Below, one piece after another: positions 8,344-16,308 of a stretch of 64,000 nt of DNA. Source of the stretch: Dehalococcoidia bacterium (lineage in GTDB: Bacteria > Chloroflexota > Dehalococcoidia > Lucifugimonadales > UBA3495). Numbering within the stretch: the first letter of the stretch is position 1; every line of letters starts with the position of its first letter. The notes under the pieces were generated by a model. That model did no database searches. It was given only the letters and a program-made list of their open reading frames with translations, and was not told the DNA's origin. The position numbers and the translations under genes were made by a program. The stretch is taken from positions 62,001-126,000 of the forward strand of contig JAJDTP010000016.1 in NCBI GenBank assembly GCA_022827095.1. The letters run 5' to 3'.

Positions 8344-8902
8344 GGTAAATTACCTCAAGGTCGGGGGGAAGTTCTTTGCCGTAGTCGATGGCCGTCTCAC
8401 AACCGAGTATTTCGTCCAGCTCCTTCCAGCCATCTAACGCTCCCCACGAGAATTTGGCGCCGGGAGCTAGTCCGGCCAGAAACTCAACGTCCGCGTAGTC
8501 GATTACGGACGCGCGGCTTGGGTAAGGGAACTTGGCCAGCCACAGTATTTTTTTGCGTTTGCAGAACTCGGCAATCTTCTCCCTGGGCATGGGGATGTCC
8601 ATGTAGTCGGCCCGGTCATAGACAATGCCCGACTCCCTCGGCCCGTAGCCCAGGTACATTTCGCGGAGGTACAAGTGCAGGTCGATGTTCCGGTTCAGGA
8701 TACGACCGATTTCGTCCTCCATCGTCGCCAGCATGGACAGCGACGGCACGTCGGCAGGGTTGAACTCAATCAGCAGCGCCGCCTCCCGGTCAGCGTCCGG
8801 CCCGGTGCGCAAGGGTTTATCCAGCCAGGTAAGGCGGCGGACGTGATGCTGCTGGCCCAGGGCGGCGATCTGCTCGTTTTGCGTGGCGGTGATCTCAATC
8901 AT
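8306..8902 (-). CDS. Tandem-duplicated, catalytically degenerate MNT-like (MntA-type) partner of HepT
   Basis: A 198-residue protein that I read as two minimal-nucleotidyltransferase folds in tandem (about 1-100 and 105-195). Each shows the family rhythm: a recognition helix with a short strand (VRRLTWL; KKILWLA), an acidic strand (LLIEFNP; DVEFLAG), an Leu-rich helix, an ID-strand (RNIDLHLY; CETAIDYG) and a terminal VYDR or VIYRD. Neither repeat has the GS motif or the clean DxD metal site; the first has DADRE and the second no equivalent. A strong GGAG lies upstream. Position and order match MntA in HepT/MntA operons, so an antitoxin acting by binding rather than AMPylation is likely. The fold assignment is by eye. 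Confidence 0.6.
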   Translation of the reverse strand: MIEITATQNEQIAALGQQHHVRRLTWLDKPLRTGPDADREAALLIEFNPADVPSLSMLATMEDEIGRILNRNIDLHLYLREMYLGYGPRESGIVYDRADYMDIPMPREKIAEFCKRKKILWLAKFPYPSRASVIDYADVEFLAGLAPGAKFSWGALDGWKELDEILGCETAIDYGKELPPDLEVIYRDPAAFQSASTH

Positions 8903-8944
8903 GGCGATCTATCTCCAACGCCATTGTAGCAAACGAAGCCGGGA

Positions 8945-9886
8945 CTACCCTCGTATCGGCTCCATCCCTGCCTCGGCCCGGGCGTCGTTGATGTGGTCCA
9001 GCACTCGCATGCGCAGCGGTGGCAACTCGTATCCAACGTCGGCCATCATGCGGCTGTTGTCCACCAGGTACACGTGGGGCACCGGGCGGCTGCCCGTGGT
9101 GATGCTGGCGTCGGGAATGTATGAGCGCACAATGTCGGCCACGTCCGCGATGGTCGCCAGCTCGCCGCCGCTAATGTAGATGTGATGGTTCAGCGTGTCG
9201 GCCAGGGCCACCCGAACGAAGATCTCGGCGGCGTCCTCGGAGTGGATCATTGGCGACGCTTCCCGCGGGTCAAAGTCCATGCTCACCGGCTGCCCGATGG
9301 CCGGCAGGGACATCATCAGCCCGCCGATCATGCCGGTCATGCCCGTAACCCTGCCGTGTCCGAAGACGGTGCAGATGCGAACGCCGCGAATGTCCAGCCC
9401 GTGCAGCGTCCGGTAGCGGGCGGCGGCAAAGTCGTTCACCGCCTTGGTCATGCCGTAAACGTTGATGGGAGCCGGCAGGTCGTCCTCGATCAGCGGCCGG
9501 TCCCCGAAGGTCTCCTGCACGCCATAGACGGCGATGCTGCTGGCATAGACCACGCGGCGGATATTGCCCCAGCGCGCGGCCTCGAAGATGTTGTTGGTGC
9601 CGTCGATGTTGACCGCCATGCCGGTGGCGGGCCGGTCCTCAGTGTCGGGCGGCAGCAGGGCGGCCATGTGGATGATGCGATCCACGTTATGACGGTTGAC
9701 GGCCTCCAGCACGTGGTCCAAACGGGTCACGTCGCCGCGATAGATGGATATGCGGTCCAGCAGCGGCTGCAGGTTCGCCCGCGGCGGAGCCAGGTCGAAA
9801 CAGACCACCTCCTCGCCCCGTTCCACCAGCTTGCGAATGATGCGGTTGCCGATAAACCCGGTGCCGCCGGTAACCATCACTGACAT
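8945..9886 (-). CDS. NAD-dependent epimerase/dehydratase (extended SDR)
   Basis: A 313-residue extended short-chain dehydrogenase. The Rossmann turn VTGGTGFIG is at the N-terminus. HMAALLPP and the active-site YASSIAVYG with YGMTK (YxxxK) follow in the expected places, and the substrate-binding C-terminal domain ends near residue 300. The family includes UDP-sugar epimerases; the specific substrate is not apparent. It is transcribed toward the HepT locus but separated by about 40 bases. Confidence 0.88.
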   Translation of the reverse strand: MSVMVTGGTGFIGNRIIRKLVERGEEVVCFDLAPPRANLQPLLDRISIYRGDVTRLDHVLEAVNRHNVDRIIHMAALLPPDTEDRPATGMAVNIDGTNNIFEAARWGNIRRVVYASSIAVYGVQETFGDRPLIEDDLPAPINVYGMTKAVNDFAAARYRTLHGLDIRGVRICTVFGHGRVTGMTGMIGGLMMSLPAIGQPVSMDFDPREASPMIHSEDAAEIFVRVALADTLNHHIYISGGELATIADVADIVRSYIPDASITTGSRPVPHVYLVDNSRMMADVGYELPPLRMRVLDHINDARAEAGMEPIRG

Positions 9887-9938
9887 TAATGGGCCTCCGA
9901 TTGTCGTTTGCTAAAGGGCTGCTGACCCCGGTCCGGGG

Positions 9939-10139
9939 CTATTCCCTCTGGGGCCGTTTGCTGGGCGTGCTCTCATTCTTGGGAGGCTGCCACTGCTTGA
10001 GATTTGTGCCGTTGGTTCGGGGTCGCGGCGGTCCGCCGGTGCGTCCCAGTTGAACACATGCTGCGTCGGTAGGATCAACCTCGCTCGGATCTGAGGTAAG
10101 ATTCTGACTGCAAGTGGGCTCGTCTTGTTGGCTAGCCAC
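9939..10139 (-). CDS. Small basic protein with KQWQPP motif, paralogue of its neighbour
   Basis: A 66-residue frame starting at GTG 10139, chosen because GGAGG sits 7 bases upstream inside the end of the preceding gene; the two overlap by 8 bases. The N-terminal half is acidic and Ser/Thr-rich. The C-terminal half, with GRTGGPPRPR followed by LKQWQPPKNE and a basic tail, matches the C-terminal half of the upstream small protein. Probably disordered. The function is unknown. The shared motif in two different frames is the main support that both are coding. Confidence 0.55.
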   Translation of the reverse strand: MASQQDEPTCSQNLTSDPSEVDPTDAACVQLGRTGGPPRPRTNGTNLKQWQPPKNESTPSKRPQRE

Positions 10140-10314
10140 GTTGAGCCTCCTGGTTTGCATTTCGCTTCTTCCTGTCGGCAGGTGTCGTGCCCTTGGTCGG
10201 CGGTTGCCACTTCTTGGCCTTGCCGCCAGCTGGCCTAGGCATTGGCCGGCCACCTCCGCGCCGCTTTTCCATTGGAACCGTCCTTTCGTATGGATCAAAT
10301 TCCTTGTCGTTCAT
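10132..10314 (-). CDS. Small basic protein with KKWQPP motif
   Basis: A 60-residue, Lys/Arg-, Gly- and Pro-rich protein from ATG 10314. An alternative TTG at 10323 would overlap the stop of the membrane-protein gene upstream. GAGGAG lies upstream. The segment RRGGGRPMPRPAGG followed by KKWQPPTKG resembles the C-terminal half of the next gene. No folded domain is recognisable. Tight packing with the membrane-protein gene suggests a three-gene unit. Confidence 0.6.
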   Translation of the reverse strand: MNDKEFDPYERTVPMEKRRGGGRPMPRPAGGKAKKWQPPTKGTTPADRKKRNANQEAQRG

Positions 10315-10319
10315 TGCTT

Positions 10320-11018
10320 TCAAGTCTCCTCATTTATGTGTACGGCCCTTCTGTACCAACCTTCGGCCTCTCTGGGTTCCGACGCGTTCGTTACCCATGC
10401 TGATAACACTATAGCCGTGATTTCGGCCGGGATGATGAAGTCATACGTCATCTGCTCCGTTTCATTGGGTTCGATCACTATCCCTTCCGCTACCGTCTCT
10501 TCTTTCATCAGTCGCCAGGGGAATTCGATATCCTGCCGGCCGGCAGAAGTGGCGCCAAACTCGTGCTCCATCTCCTGTACCGTCTCGTCGTCGTATGGTG
10601 ACACCACTTTCAACTGCCAGACTACCCGATCGACCCTACATAGTCCGGTGCCGGTATTCTTGGCGTTCAGTGTAACTATCACAGCGTCGTAACTCTGGCT
10701 CGCCGGAACCCTTTTCACTTGCAAATCCATAGTCAATCCGGGGATGTGTTCTCTACTCCGCCGGTAGTTGCGGTCGGCTACGTAAAGCGTCACTAGGAAT
10801 GCCGCCGCCGTACCCGATGTGCCCACCGCCATTCCCAGCCTCCCGGCATCGATTGAAGAGATACCTCGGGGCGAGGCGGCTCCTGACCAAGTGTAAATAT
10901 TCTGCGTGATAGCAATAGCCAACGTGAACGCTAGTGAAATTACAAAGGTGATGATCGCAGCTTTCGGAATCCAACTACCTGCTATAGCATCCAGAACGTT
11001 TCTGATTTCGCTCCCCAT
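10320..11018 (-). CDS. Two-pass membrane protein with soluble C-terminal domain, unknown function
   Basis: A 232-residue protein with hydrophobic segments at about 19-40 and 62-82, then a soluble domain of about 145 residues rich in beta-type sequence (for example VIVTLNAKNTGTG and PNETEQMTYDFIIP). The latter resembles an immunoglobulin-like or adhesin-like beta-sandwich but I cannot name a family. Base composition here is lower in GC than in the flanking genes, which may indicate acquisition. It is followed without a gap by the two small basic genes. Confidence 0.65.
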   Translation of the reverse strand: MGSEIRNVLDAIAGSWIPKAAIITFVISLAFTLAIAITQNIYTWSGAASPRGISSIDAGRLGMAVGTSGTAAAFLVTLYVADRNYRRSREHIPGLTMDLQVKRVPASQSYDAVIVTLNAKNTGTGLCRVDRVVWQLKVVSPYDDETVQEMEHEFGATSAGRQDIEFPWRLMKEETVAEGIVIEPNETEQMTYDFIIPAEITAIVLSAWVTNASEPREAEGWYRRAVHINEET

Positions 11019-11117
11019 ATCGTGATTCTAGCCGTGCCGGTACCATGCGGCTTGCCCGGTGTGTTTCGATTACCACGGCCCGAAGGCTACCGATCCCAGC
11101 CTATGGTAGAAAAAACG

Positions 11118-11747
11118 TTATAGGCCATTGTACCCCGGACCGCGCAAAGGGCTGTCGAAATGCTCGCCCATCTTCAGGGTGCCCAGGACGTCGTTCCAGG
11201 CGGATTTGGCGCGCTCAGTGTCCTCGGGCCAGTAACTCAGGGTGAGCAAGGCATGAATGGACTTCTGGGGGTCGCGGGTGATGGCCTGGAGGGAGTGGGC
11301 CGGACGCTTTTCGCCCGGATCGAAGAACTCCGATTCGATCCACGCCATCTCCAGGTTGCCCAGTTTGACAGTGATCGGCGAACCACGCTTGGTGTCCTCC
11401 GGACCTCGGCGCCGGCGGCGGCTGGCTCTGCCGCGACGGGCCGGCGCATCGTCGGAGGTCACATCCTTGATCAATTGGTGCAGGGGTAAACTGCTCCAGT
11501 CAATGTTCATGCCGTACCCTGCATAGAATATAGTGACCTCCAGCCCCATCGTGTCGTCGGGGTGCGGAGCATCACGGAACTTCACCGACTTTCGGGAAGG
11601 CTCCACCAGCCATTCCTGGGGGATTTCAAAGCGCAGCGCGCCCCGGTCGGCAATGAACACCTTGTTCCCCGGCTTGGCCGTCCATCCGTGGTTCTCCGGG
11701 AGATTGAAAACCTCTTTTCGCCAGTTCTCGTTTTGTTCCATGGTCAT
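11118..11747 (-). CDS. Conserved-looking hypothetical protein
   Basis: A 209-residue soluble protein; no signal peptide or membrane segment. The N-terminal half (GNKVFIADRGALRFEIPQEWLV and a predicted beta strand near GLEVTIFYAGYG) is separated from the C-terminal half by a very basic linker, ARRGRASRRRRRG at about residues 105-120. The C-terminal half contains MAWIESEFFDPGEKRP and ends in a helix. ATG 11747 is preferred because GGGGAG lies 8 bases upstream. I do not recognise a family; the FEIPQEWLV strand recalls lipoprotein-type fit domains, but this is a guess. Confidence 0.65.
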   Translation of the reverse strand: MTMEQNENWRKEVFNLPENHGWTAKPGNKVFIADRGALRFEIPQEWLVEPSRKSVKFRDAPHPDDTMGLEVTIFYAGYGMNIDWSSLPLHQLIKDVTSDDAPARRGRASRRRRRGPEDTKRGSPITVKLGNLEMAWIESEFFDPGEKRPAHSLQAITRDPQKSIHALLTLSYWPEDTERAKSAWNDVLGTLKMGEHFDSPLRGPGYNGL

Positions 11748-11850
11748 AACTGTACTCCCCGACATCCGCAAAGGCAGGGCCTGATGACGCCATTATAGAC
11801 GACGCCGAGGAGGTTGACGGAGCAGTCCGATAACTACTGGACTGCCCCGG

Positions 11851-12675
11851 CTAACCGTTCCCGCTGCCCACGTCCCACCGTCCCGTCACCAGCAGCGTCA
11901 GGCCGCAGAACACCGTGATGTACACCAGCGTAGCCGGCAGGAACAGCCACGCGCTCAGGTCATCGTCCCGACCCATCACGCCGCCCGACGTGCCGTGGAG
12001 CGTCCAGCGAACATACTCGGACAGCGAGATGTCCAAAAATAGATCCGCGATCAGGCCCGCCACCGGATATACGGTGAACTCGATAATCAGAATGGCGACG
12101 GCCGCTCCCATTCCGAAGGCGGTGGACCGCCCCAGCGTGCACAGCAGGGCCGCCAGACCGGTATAGGCAATCGAGACCAGCCAGGCGCTGGCGAATGATC
12201 CCACGGTCGCCAACCATCCATCGGGCATGTCCAGGAACAATCCGCCTGGCACGGTGCCGGATTCCCCGGCCACGAGGCCAACCACGGCGGCCAAAATCCA
12301 CGCCGCAATCCATAGGACCGCCAGGATGATGGCGACCAGGGAGAGCTTGGCGATCATCAACTGCCAGCGTGGTTGCCCTCGGGCCAGCAGCGGACGCAGA
12401 GTCCCCCAGCCGTGGTCACCGCCGAAGATCATCGCCGCCAGGATGATCCCCAGGAAAGGACCCAGCCGGGACAGTACCTCGAACGCCAGGAGCGGGAAAC
12501 CGTGCGACGCGATAGACAGGTCGATGGGCGTCAGATGCAGCAGCGCCGTCGCCACTGCCAGCGCGCCGATTACGGCCGCGCTCGACAAGCCGAGGATCAC
12601 CCATGCGCCCGGTCGCCGGGACAGGCGGAACCACTCCCAGCGCAGCGTGGTTACGATGGCGCTGGCGTCCCTCAT
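11851..12675 (-). CDS. ABC-2 type transporter permease
   Basis: A 274-residue integral membrane protein with six hydrophobic spans and the IFGGDHGWGTLRPLLARGQPRW loop typical of ABC-2 permeases (the GxxRxxLxRxxxR region between early spans). Its start overlaps the stop of the ATPase gene by 4 bases, so the two form one exporter. The exported substrate is unknown; this family includes drug, bacteriocin and polyketide exporters. Confidence 0.88.
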   Translation of the reverse strand: MRDASAIVTTLRWEWFRLSRRPGAWVILGLSSAAVIGALAVATALLHLTPIDLSIASHGFPLLAFEVLSRLGPFLGIILAAMIFGGDHGWGTLRPLLARGQPRWQLMIAKLSLVAIILAVLWIAAWILAAVVGLVAGESGTVPGGLFLDMPDGWLATVGSFASAWLVSIAYTGLAALLCTLGRSTAFGMGAAVAILIIEFTVYPVAGLIADLFLDISLSEYVRWTLHGTSGGVMGRDDDLSAWLFLPATLVYITVFCGLTLLVTGRWDVGSGNG

Positions 12676-13625
12676 TCGGACTCGCCGTCGGCGTCACCCG
12701 TGACTTCCATGAACCCGGCTTCCAGGGAGCCTCCCAGGGGTCTCAGGCCCGACACGTAAATTTCCGCGGCGGCGAGGTCGCGGCTGATTTCCCACTCGCG
12801 TCCCGGCGTGACCGCCACCTCCAGGCCGTCCTCGGACCGGCTCCTGATTTCCCAGCCGGCATCCGTGAGCGCAGCGTCCGCCCGGCCGTCATCGGTGGTG
12901 CGAACCAGCGCCGACCCCGAGGTGCCCATACCGGCAACCGGGCCACAGTACAGCAGCTTGCCCCGCCGCATTACGGCAACCTGGTCGCAGACCTGTTCCA
13001 CCTCGTTGAGCAAATGGCTCGCCAGGATCACAGTGCGGCGCCCGTCAGCAGCCAGGCCCCGGATGAGATCCCGCACTTCGACTATCCCGACCGGGTCCAG
13101 CCCGTTGGTCGGCTCATCGAGAATCAGCAACGACGGATCGCCCAGCAGGGCGGCGGCGATCCCCAGCCGTTGTTTCATACCGGTGGAGCAGGCGCGGAAC
13201 TTGCGGCGCGCCGCCTCGCCGCCCAGGTTGACGGTGTCCAGCAGGTCGTCAATTTCCGCGTCGCCGCCGTCGGCGCCATATACTCCCTGCAGGCACCTCA
13301 GGTTGTCCCGGCAGGACATATAGGGCCAGAAGATGGGGCGTTCGATCAGCGCGCCAACCATGTGCAACCCTTGCTCGTGACCGGCCGGCCCGTTGTGCCC
13401 GAGCAGGGTCACCGTCCCGTCGGTGGGTCGGATAAAGCCCGAAACCATCGACAGCAGCGTTGTCTTGCCCGACCCATTGGGCCCGAGCAGCCCGAACACC
13501 CCGCCCGAAGGCACGTCCAGGCTCACGCCGTCCACCGCCGTAACCCGCCCGAACCGCTTGGTCAGGCCTGATACCGAGACGGCCGGCACGGCCCCCTCCG
13601 AACGCTCGGGAAAGTTAGCGGTCAC
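12672..13625 (-). CDS. ABC transporter ATP-binding protein
   Basis: A 317-residue ATPase with Walker A GPNGSGKTT, a signature loop in the variant form CSTGMKQR, Walker B LLILDEPTNGLDP and a switch histidine in ILASHLL. The C-terminal 90 residues are the extra domain of ABC-2-linked exporters. It heads the two-gene operon with the permease. An ABC-2 exporter (type V fold) is the likely assembly. Confidence 0.93.
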   Translation of the reverse strand: MTANFPERSEGAVPAVSVSGLTKRFGRVTAVDGVSLDVPSGGVFGLLGPNGSGKTTLLSMVSGFIRPTDGTVTLLGHNGPAGHEQGLHMVGALIERPIFWPYMSCRDNLRCLQGVYGADGGDAEIDDLLDTVNLGGEAARRKFRACSTGMKQRLGIAAALLGDPSLLILDEPTNGLDPVGIVEVRDLIRGLAADGRRTVILASHLLNEVEQVCDQVAVMRRGKLLYCGPVAGMGTSGSALVRTTDDGRADAALTDAGWEIRSRSEDGLEVAVTPGREWEISRDLAAAEIYVSGLRPLGGSLEAGFMEVTGDADGESE

Positions 13626-13634
13626 GGCCGGCGA

Positions 13635-14837
13635 TCAGACCAGGACGTCGAAGCCGTAACCGGCGTGGTTCAGCGCGCCGTCCGCAAACCGGGACAGCTT
13701 CAACGGCGAGATATCCATGGTCGTGGCCGCGCCGCTTCCAATCAACTCGGCCATCATCACGCCAACCATGGGCGACAGCTTGAACCCGTGGCCGCTGAAG
13801 CCGGTGCACAGGTAGAGCCCGTCCACGCCGTCGATGCGATCCATGATGGGATGGGAGTCCGGCGTGTTGGTGTACAACCCGGCATATCCCGCGGCCAGTT
13901 CCGCGTCGGCGATGGCGGGGATCCGGCGAGCCAGCCGCTGCCACACGTCTTCGATGAACGACGGGCTGGCGCGCTGGGCGAATACCTCCGGATCCTCCAC
14001 AACGTCCGAGTGGTTGCCGTTCCCCACCAGCGTGAGGTCCTGCCCCTCGGGCCGGAAGTAGATCCGGTTGCCGATGTCGGCCCCGCCGGGATGGTACGGC
14101 ACCACGTCCAGCGGTCGCCGGAAGTGCAGCACCTCATGGCGCGTTGCCACCAGCGGCACCTCGATGCCGTGGGGAGCCAGGAACCGCGCCGTCCAAGGGC
14201 CCGTTGCCACAACGGCGATGCCGGTCTCGATGCGTTCACCGGAGGCGGTTCGCACCGCAACGACGCGGCTGCCGTCTTCGCTGGTCTCGATGGCTTCCGC
14301 GGGCGTTTGCAGCCGGACGGTTACGCCCTCGCTTCGGGCGCGGGTGGCGTAGGCGTAGGCGGTGCCCGAGGCATCGGCGTGACCCGAATACGGCTCGTAG
14401 GCGATGCCCGCCGCGTCGGCAACCTCGAACCCGGGCGCCAGTTCCGCCGCGTCCGCGGCGCTGATGATGTCGGTGATCACGCCCACGGACTGCTGCGTGG
14501 CAATGTTCGCGCGAAAGGACGGCAGGTCGTCCGCTCCGGCAAACACCAGGTAGCCGGTGCGAGTGTAACCGCACTCGCCGCCGATCATGTCGGCGAAGTT
14601 GCGGAAGATGTGCAGGCTCCGCCACGCCAGTTCGGCGTTGACGGCGGTGGAGTAGTGCATGCGCACGGCGCCGCTGCTGCGCCCCGTGGACCCGCTGCCC
14701 AGTGTGTCGCGTTCCAGCAGCACAATGCGCCGCAGACCATGGGCTGCGGCAGTCAGGGCCAGGTTGCAGGCGATGCTGCAACCCATCACCCCTCCCCCGA
14801 TGATTACGACGTCAGCGGTTTCCTTTGCGCTGGTCAT
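13635..14837 (-). CDS. FAD-dependent oxidoreductase, DAO / sarcosine-oxidase-beta-like
   Basis: A 400-residue D-amino-acid-oxidase-superfamily flavoenzyme. The ADP-binding turn VVIIGGGVMGCSIA is at residues 9-22, the second FAD contact is near LLERDTLGSGSTGRSSG, and the C-terminal CTGFSGHGFKLSP is the classic end motif of sarcosine/dimethylglycine oxidases. It probably oxidises a secondary or tertiary amine. Its ATG overlaps the stop of the PaREP1/HEPN-like gene upstream by 4 bases. Confidence 0.92.
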   Translation of the reverse strand: MTSAKETADVVIIGGGVMGCSIACNLALTAAAHGLRRIVLLERDTLGSGSTGRSSGAVRMHYSTAVNAELAWRSLHIFRNFADMIGGECGYTRTGYLVFAGADDLPSFRANIATQQSVGVITDIISAADAAELAPGFEVADAAGIAYEPYSGHADASGTAYAYATRARSEGVTVRLQTPAEAIETSEDGSRVVAVRTASGERIETGIAVVATGPWTARFLAPHGIEVPLVATRHEVLHFRRPLDVVPYHPGGADIGNRIYFRPEGQDLTLVGNGNHSDVVEDPEVFAQRASPSFIEDVWQRLARRIPAIADAELAAGYAGLYTNTPDSHPIMDRIDGVDGLYLCTGFSGHGFKLSPMVGVMMAELIGSGAATTMDISPLKLSRFADGALNHAGYGFDVLV

Positions 14838-15325
14838 TCTGCCGGGGCTTCCGATGGGAAGAGTTCTCGGAGGAGATCTATCGCTGTCGATACCGCGTCC
14901 ACCCGTCGCACAACTGTTTCGTCGGGGAGGTCGTTTTCGTAGAAATGGACATGCAAGCTATGAGCTGAGTTTGCGCCGGCGTCCAAAACAACTCCGGAAG
15001 GAGGATCAACTCGGGATACCAGCGCCACCAATTGCTCAGAGACTCGCAGTATGTTCGTATGGCTGCGAACCCGCAAATTGCGTTCAGCGGCAATTGCCTT
15101 GACGGTCTGGGAGTACGCTCCCCAGGATTTCTCTGCCGCCTGCCGGTAGTCACCTTCGTCCAGACTTTTGCGAACGTGCTCTCGATGATGGGACAAGTTG
15201 CCCCGGTAAGTCGATGCGACCCCCGCCGAATCGGCGGCGGACAAGACGACATCCGGTCGATTTGGCAAGCCGGCGCGAATCGCGTCGCTCACTTGCTCAA
15301 GTGAAAGTTTTGCTGATCCTGCCAT
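14834..15325 (-). CDS. PaREP1/HEPN-like helical protein
   Basis: A 163-residue mostly helical protein. The segment RQAAEKSWGAYSQTVKAIA followed by a charged RSHTNI and, later, ANSAHSLHVHFYENDLP matches the layout of the PaREP1 family, a HEPN-related group common in archaea and Chloroflexota. HEPN proteins are often RNases or toxins, but I do not see a clear Rx4-6H active site here. Coupled by a 4-base overlap to the DAO oxidase gene, so a role as a stand-alone toxin is doubtful. Confidence 0.62.
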   Translation of the reverse strand: MAGSAKLSLEQVSDAIRAGLPNRPDVVLSAADSAGVASTYRGNLSHHREHVRKSLDEGDYRQAAEKSWGAYSQTVKAIAAERNLRVRSHTNILRVSEQLVALVSRVDPPSGVVLDAGANSAHSLHVHFYENDLPDETVVRRVDAVSTAIDLLRELFPSEAPAE

Positions 15326-15380
15326 ATCGTTCTAACGCAATCCCCATAACGAATCATATCACGGAGAGGATTTAGCGAAG

Positions 15381-15782
15381 TCATCCGCGCTCCCGCGACC
15401 GGCGCACCCGAAAGCTCGCGCCCCGCTGTTTACGCATCCAGCGCAGGAAGTCCGCGACCCGTGGGTTCGATCTGAGCAGTGCCACGCTGTACATCTCCTC
15501 GGCCAGCGTGGTCACCGAAAACATGGCATGGACCTGTCGGTGGCACGTGGAGCACAGCAGCGCGGTAGGGCCGTGATTCCCGCCCCGAGCCCGGGGGATC
15601 AGGTGATGGACGGTGAACCGCTCCACAGCCCGTTCACATAGCTCGCAGGAGTCACGGTCTCCCCGGGCGCGTCGCGGTCGCACTACCGCCCCGTCTTCGG
15701 GCGAATTTTCCTGAGAGACGGGTGCAGCGGCTTGCTCTTTCCGCGCGCCGCGAGAACGGGTGCGCGGGGGCCGCCTAGCCAT
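15381..15782 (-). CDS. HNH endonuclease-domain protein
   Basis: A 133-residue protein with a compact HNH fold: CELC, then VHHLIPRARGGNHG, then CSTCHRQVHAMF. The two CxxC pairs probably bind structural zinc, the HH is the catalytic strand and the N of GGN is the HNH asparagine. The N-terminus is long and basic, perhaps DNA-binding. It begins 8 bases inside the end of the upstream hypothetical gene. Role unknown; could be a small restriction or repair nuclease. Confidence 0.85.
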   Translation of the reverse strand: MARRPPRTRSRGARKEQAAAPVSQENSPEDGAVVRPRRARGDRDSCELCERAVERFTVHHLIPRARGGNHGPTALLCSTCHRQVHAMFSVTTLAEEMYSVALLRSNPRVADFLRWMRKQRGASFRVRRSRERG

Positions 15783-16263
15783 TGCCGCCCTGGCCGGACG
15801 TGTCCAGGAACCGCCAGCCGGGCAGGTCCACCTGCCACTGGGAGTCTTCCAGCAGCATCGGGATCATCAGGCCCGACATCAGCCGGCTGTGTTGCACCAC
15901 GGTCTCGTCGGTCACACCGAAGGGCAGGAACACGAACGCGTGCTCGTCGTCCACGTAGCGAGTGGGAGCCGCCGCCAGTTCCGACAGGTCTTCCAGCGGC
16001 CACAGGCGCAGGACGGTGGTGCGGAAGTCGTCCATCATCGAATCCCGCATCGGGTGGTCGGGATCGTAGGCCGCGCGGTAGGCCACCTGCATATCGATGT
16101 TCAGGCGGGTGGCCCAAACGCCCATGCGCATCCCGCGGGTTTCTTTGGACAGCATCGACCAGGCCAGGTCCATGTCCCCGTCACGGATCGATTCCGCGAA
16201 CAGGCCGGCGCGCTGCCCCACCTCGTCGGGTTCCTGGCTGCGGCGTTGTCCTGGCATTCGCAT
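15775..16263 (-). CDS. Hypothetical protein
   Basis: A 162-residue soluble protein with a helical N-terminal half (LFAESIRDGDMDLAWSMLSKETRG) and a C-terminal beta-rich part ending DSQWQVDLPGWRFLD. The pattern of a helix followed by AWSMLS and a terminal QWxVDLPG resembles SnoaL / lumazine-binding-like folds, but I am not certain. It overlaps the HNH gene by 8 bases, suggesting one transcript. Confidence 0.65.
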   Translation of the reverse strand: MRMPGQRRSQEPDEVGQRAGLFAESIRDGDMDLAWSMLSKETRGMRMGVWATRLNIDMQVAYRAAYDPDHPMRDSMMDDFRTTVLRLWPLEDLSELAAAPTRYVDDEHAFVFLPFGVTDETVVQHSRLMSGLMIPMLLEDSQWQVDLPGWRFLDTSGQGGNG

Positions 16264-16308
16264 GCTGATTATCCTTGGTGCGGTTGGAACCGGGTGAGCG
16301 AAGATCGT

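Noticed and set aside
13665-14942. 425-codon open frame on the plus strand
   Set aside because: Antisense to the DAO oxidase, low-complexity Arg/Gly/Ala/His content, no motif.
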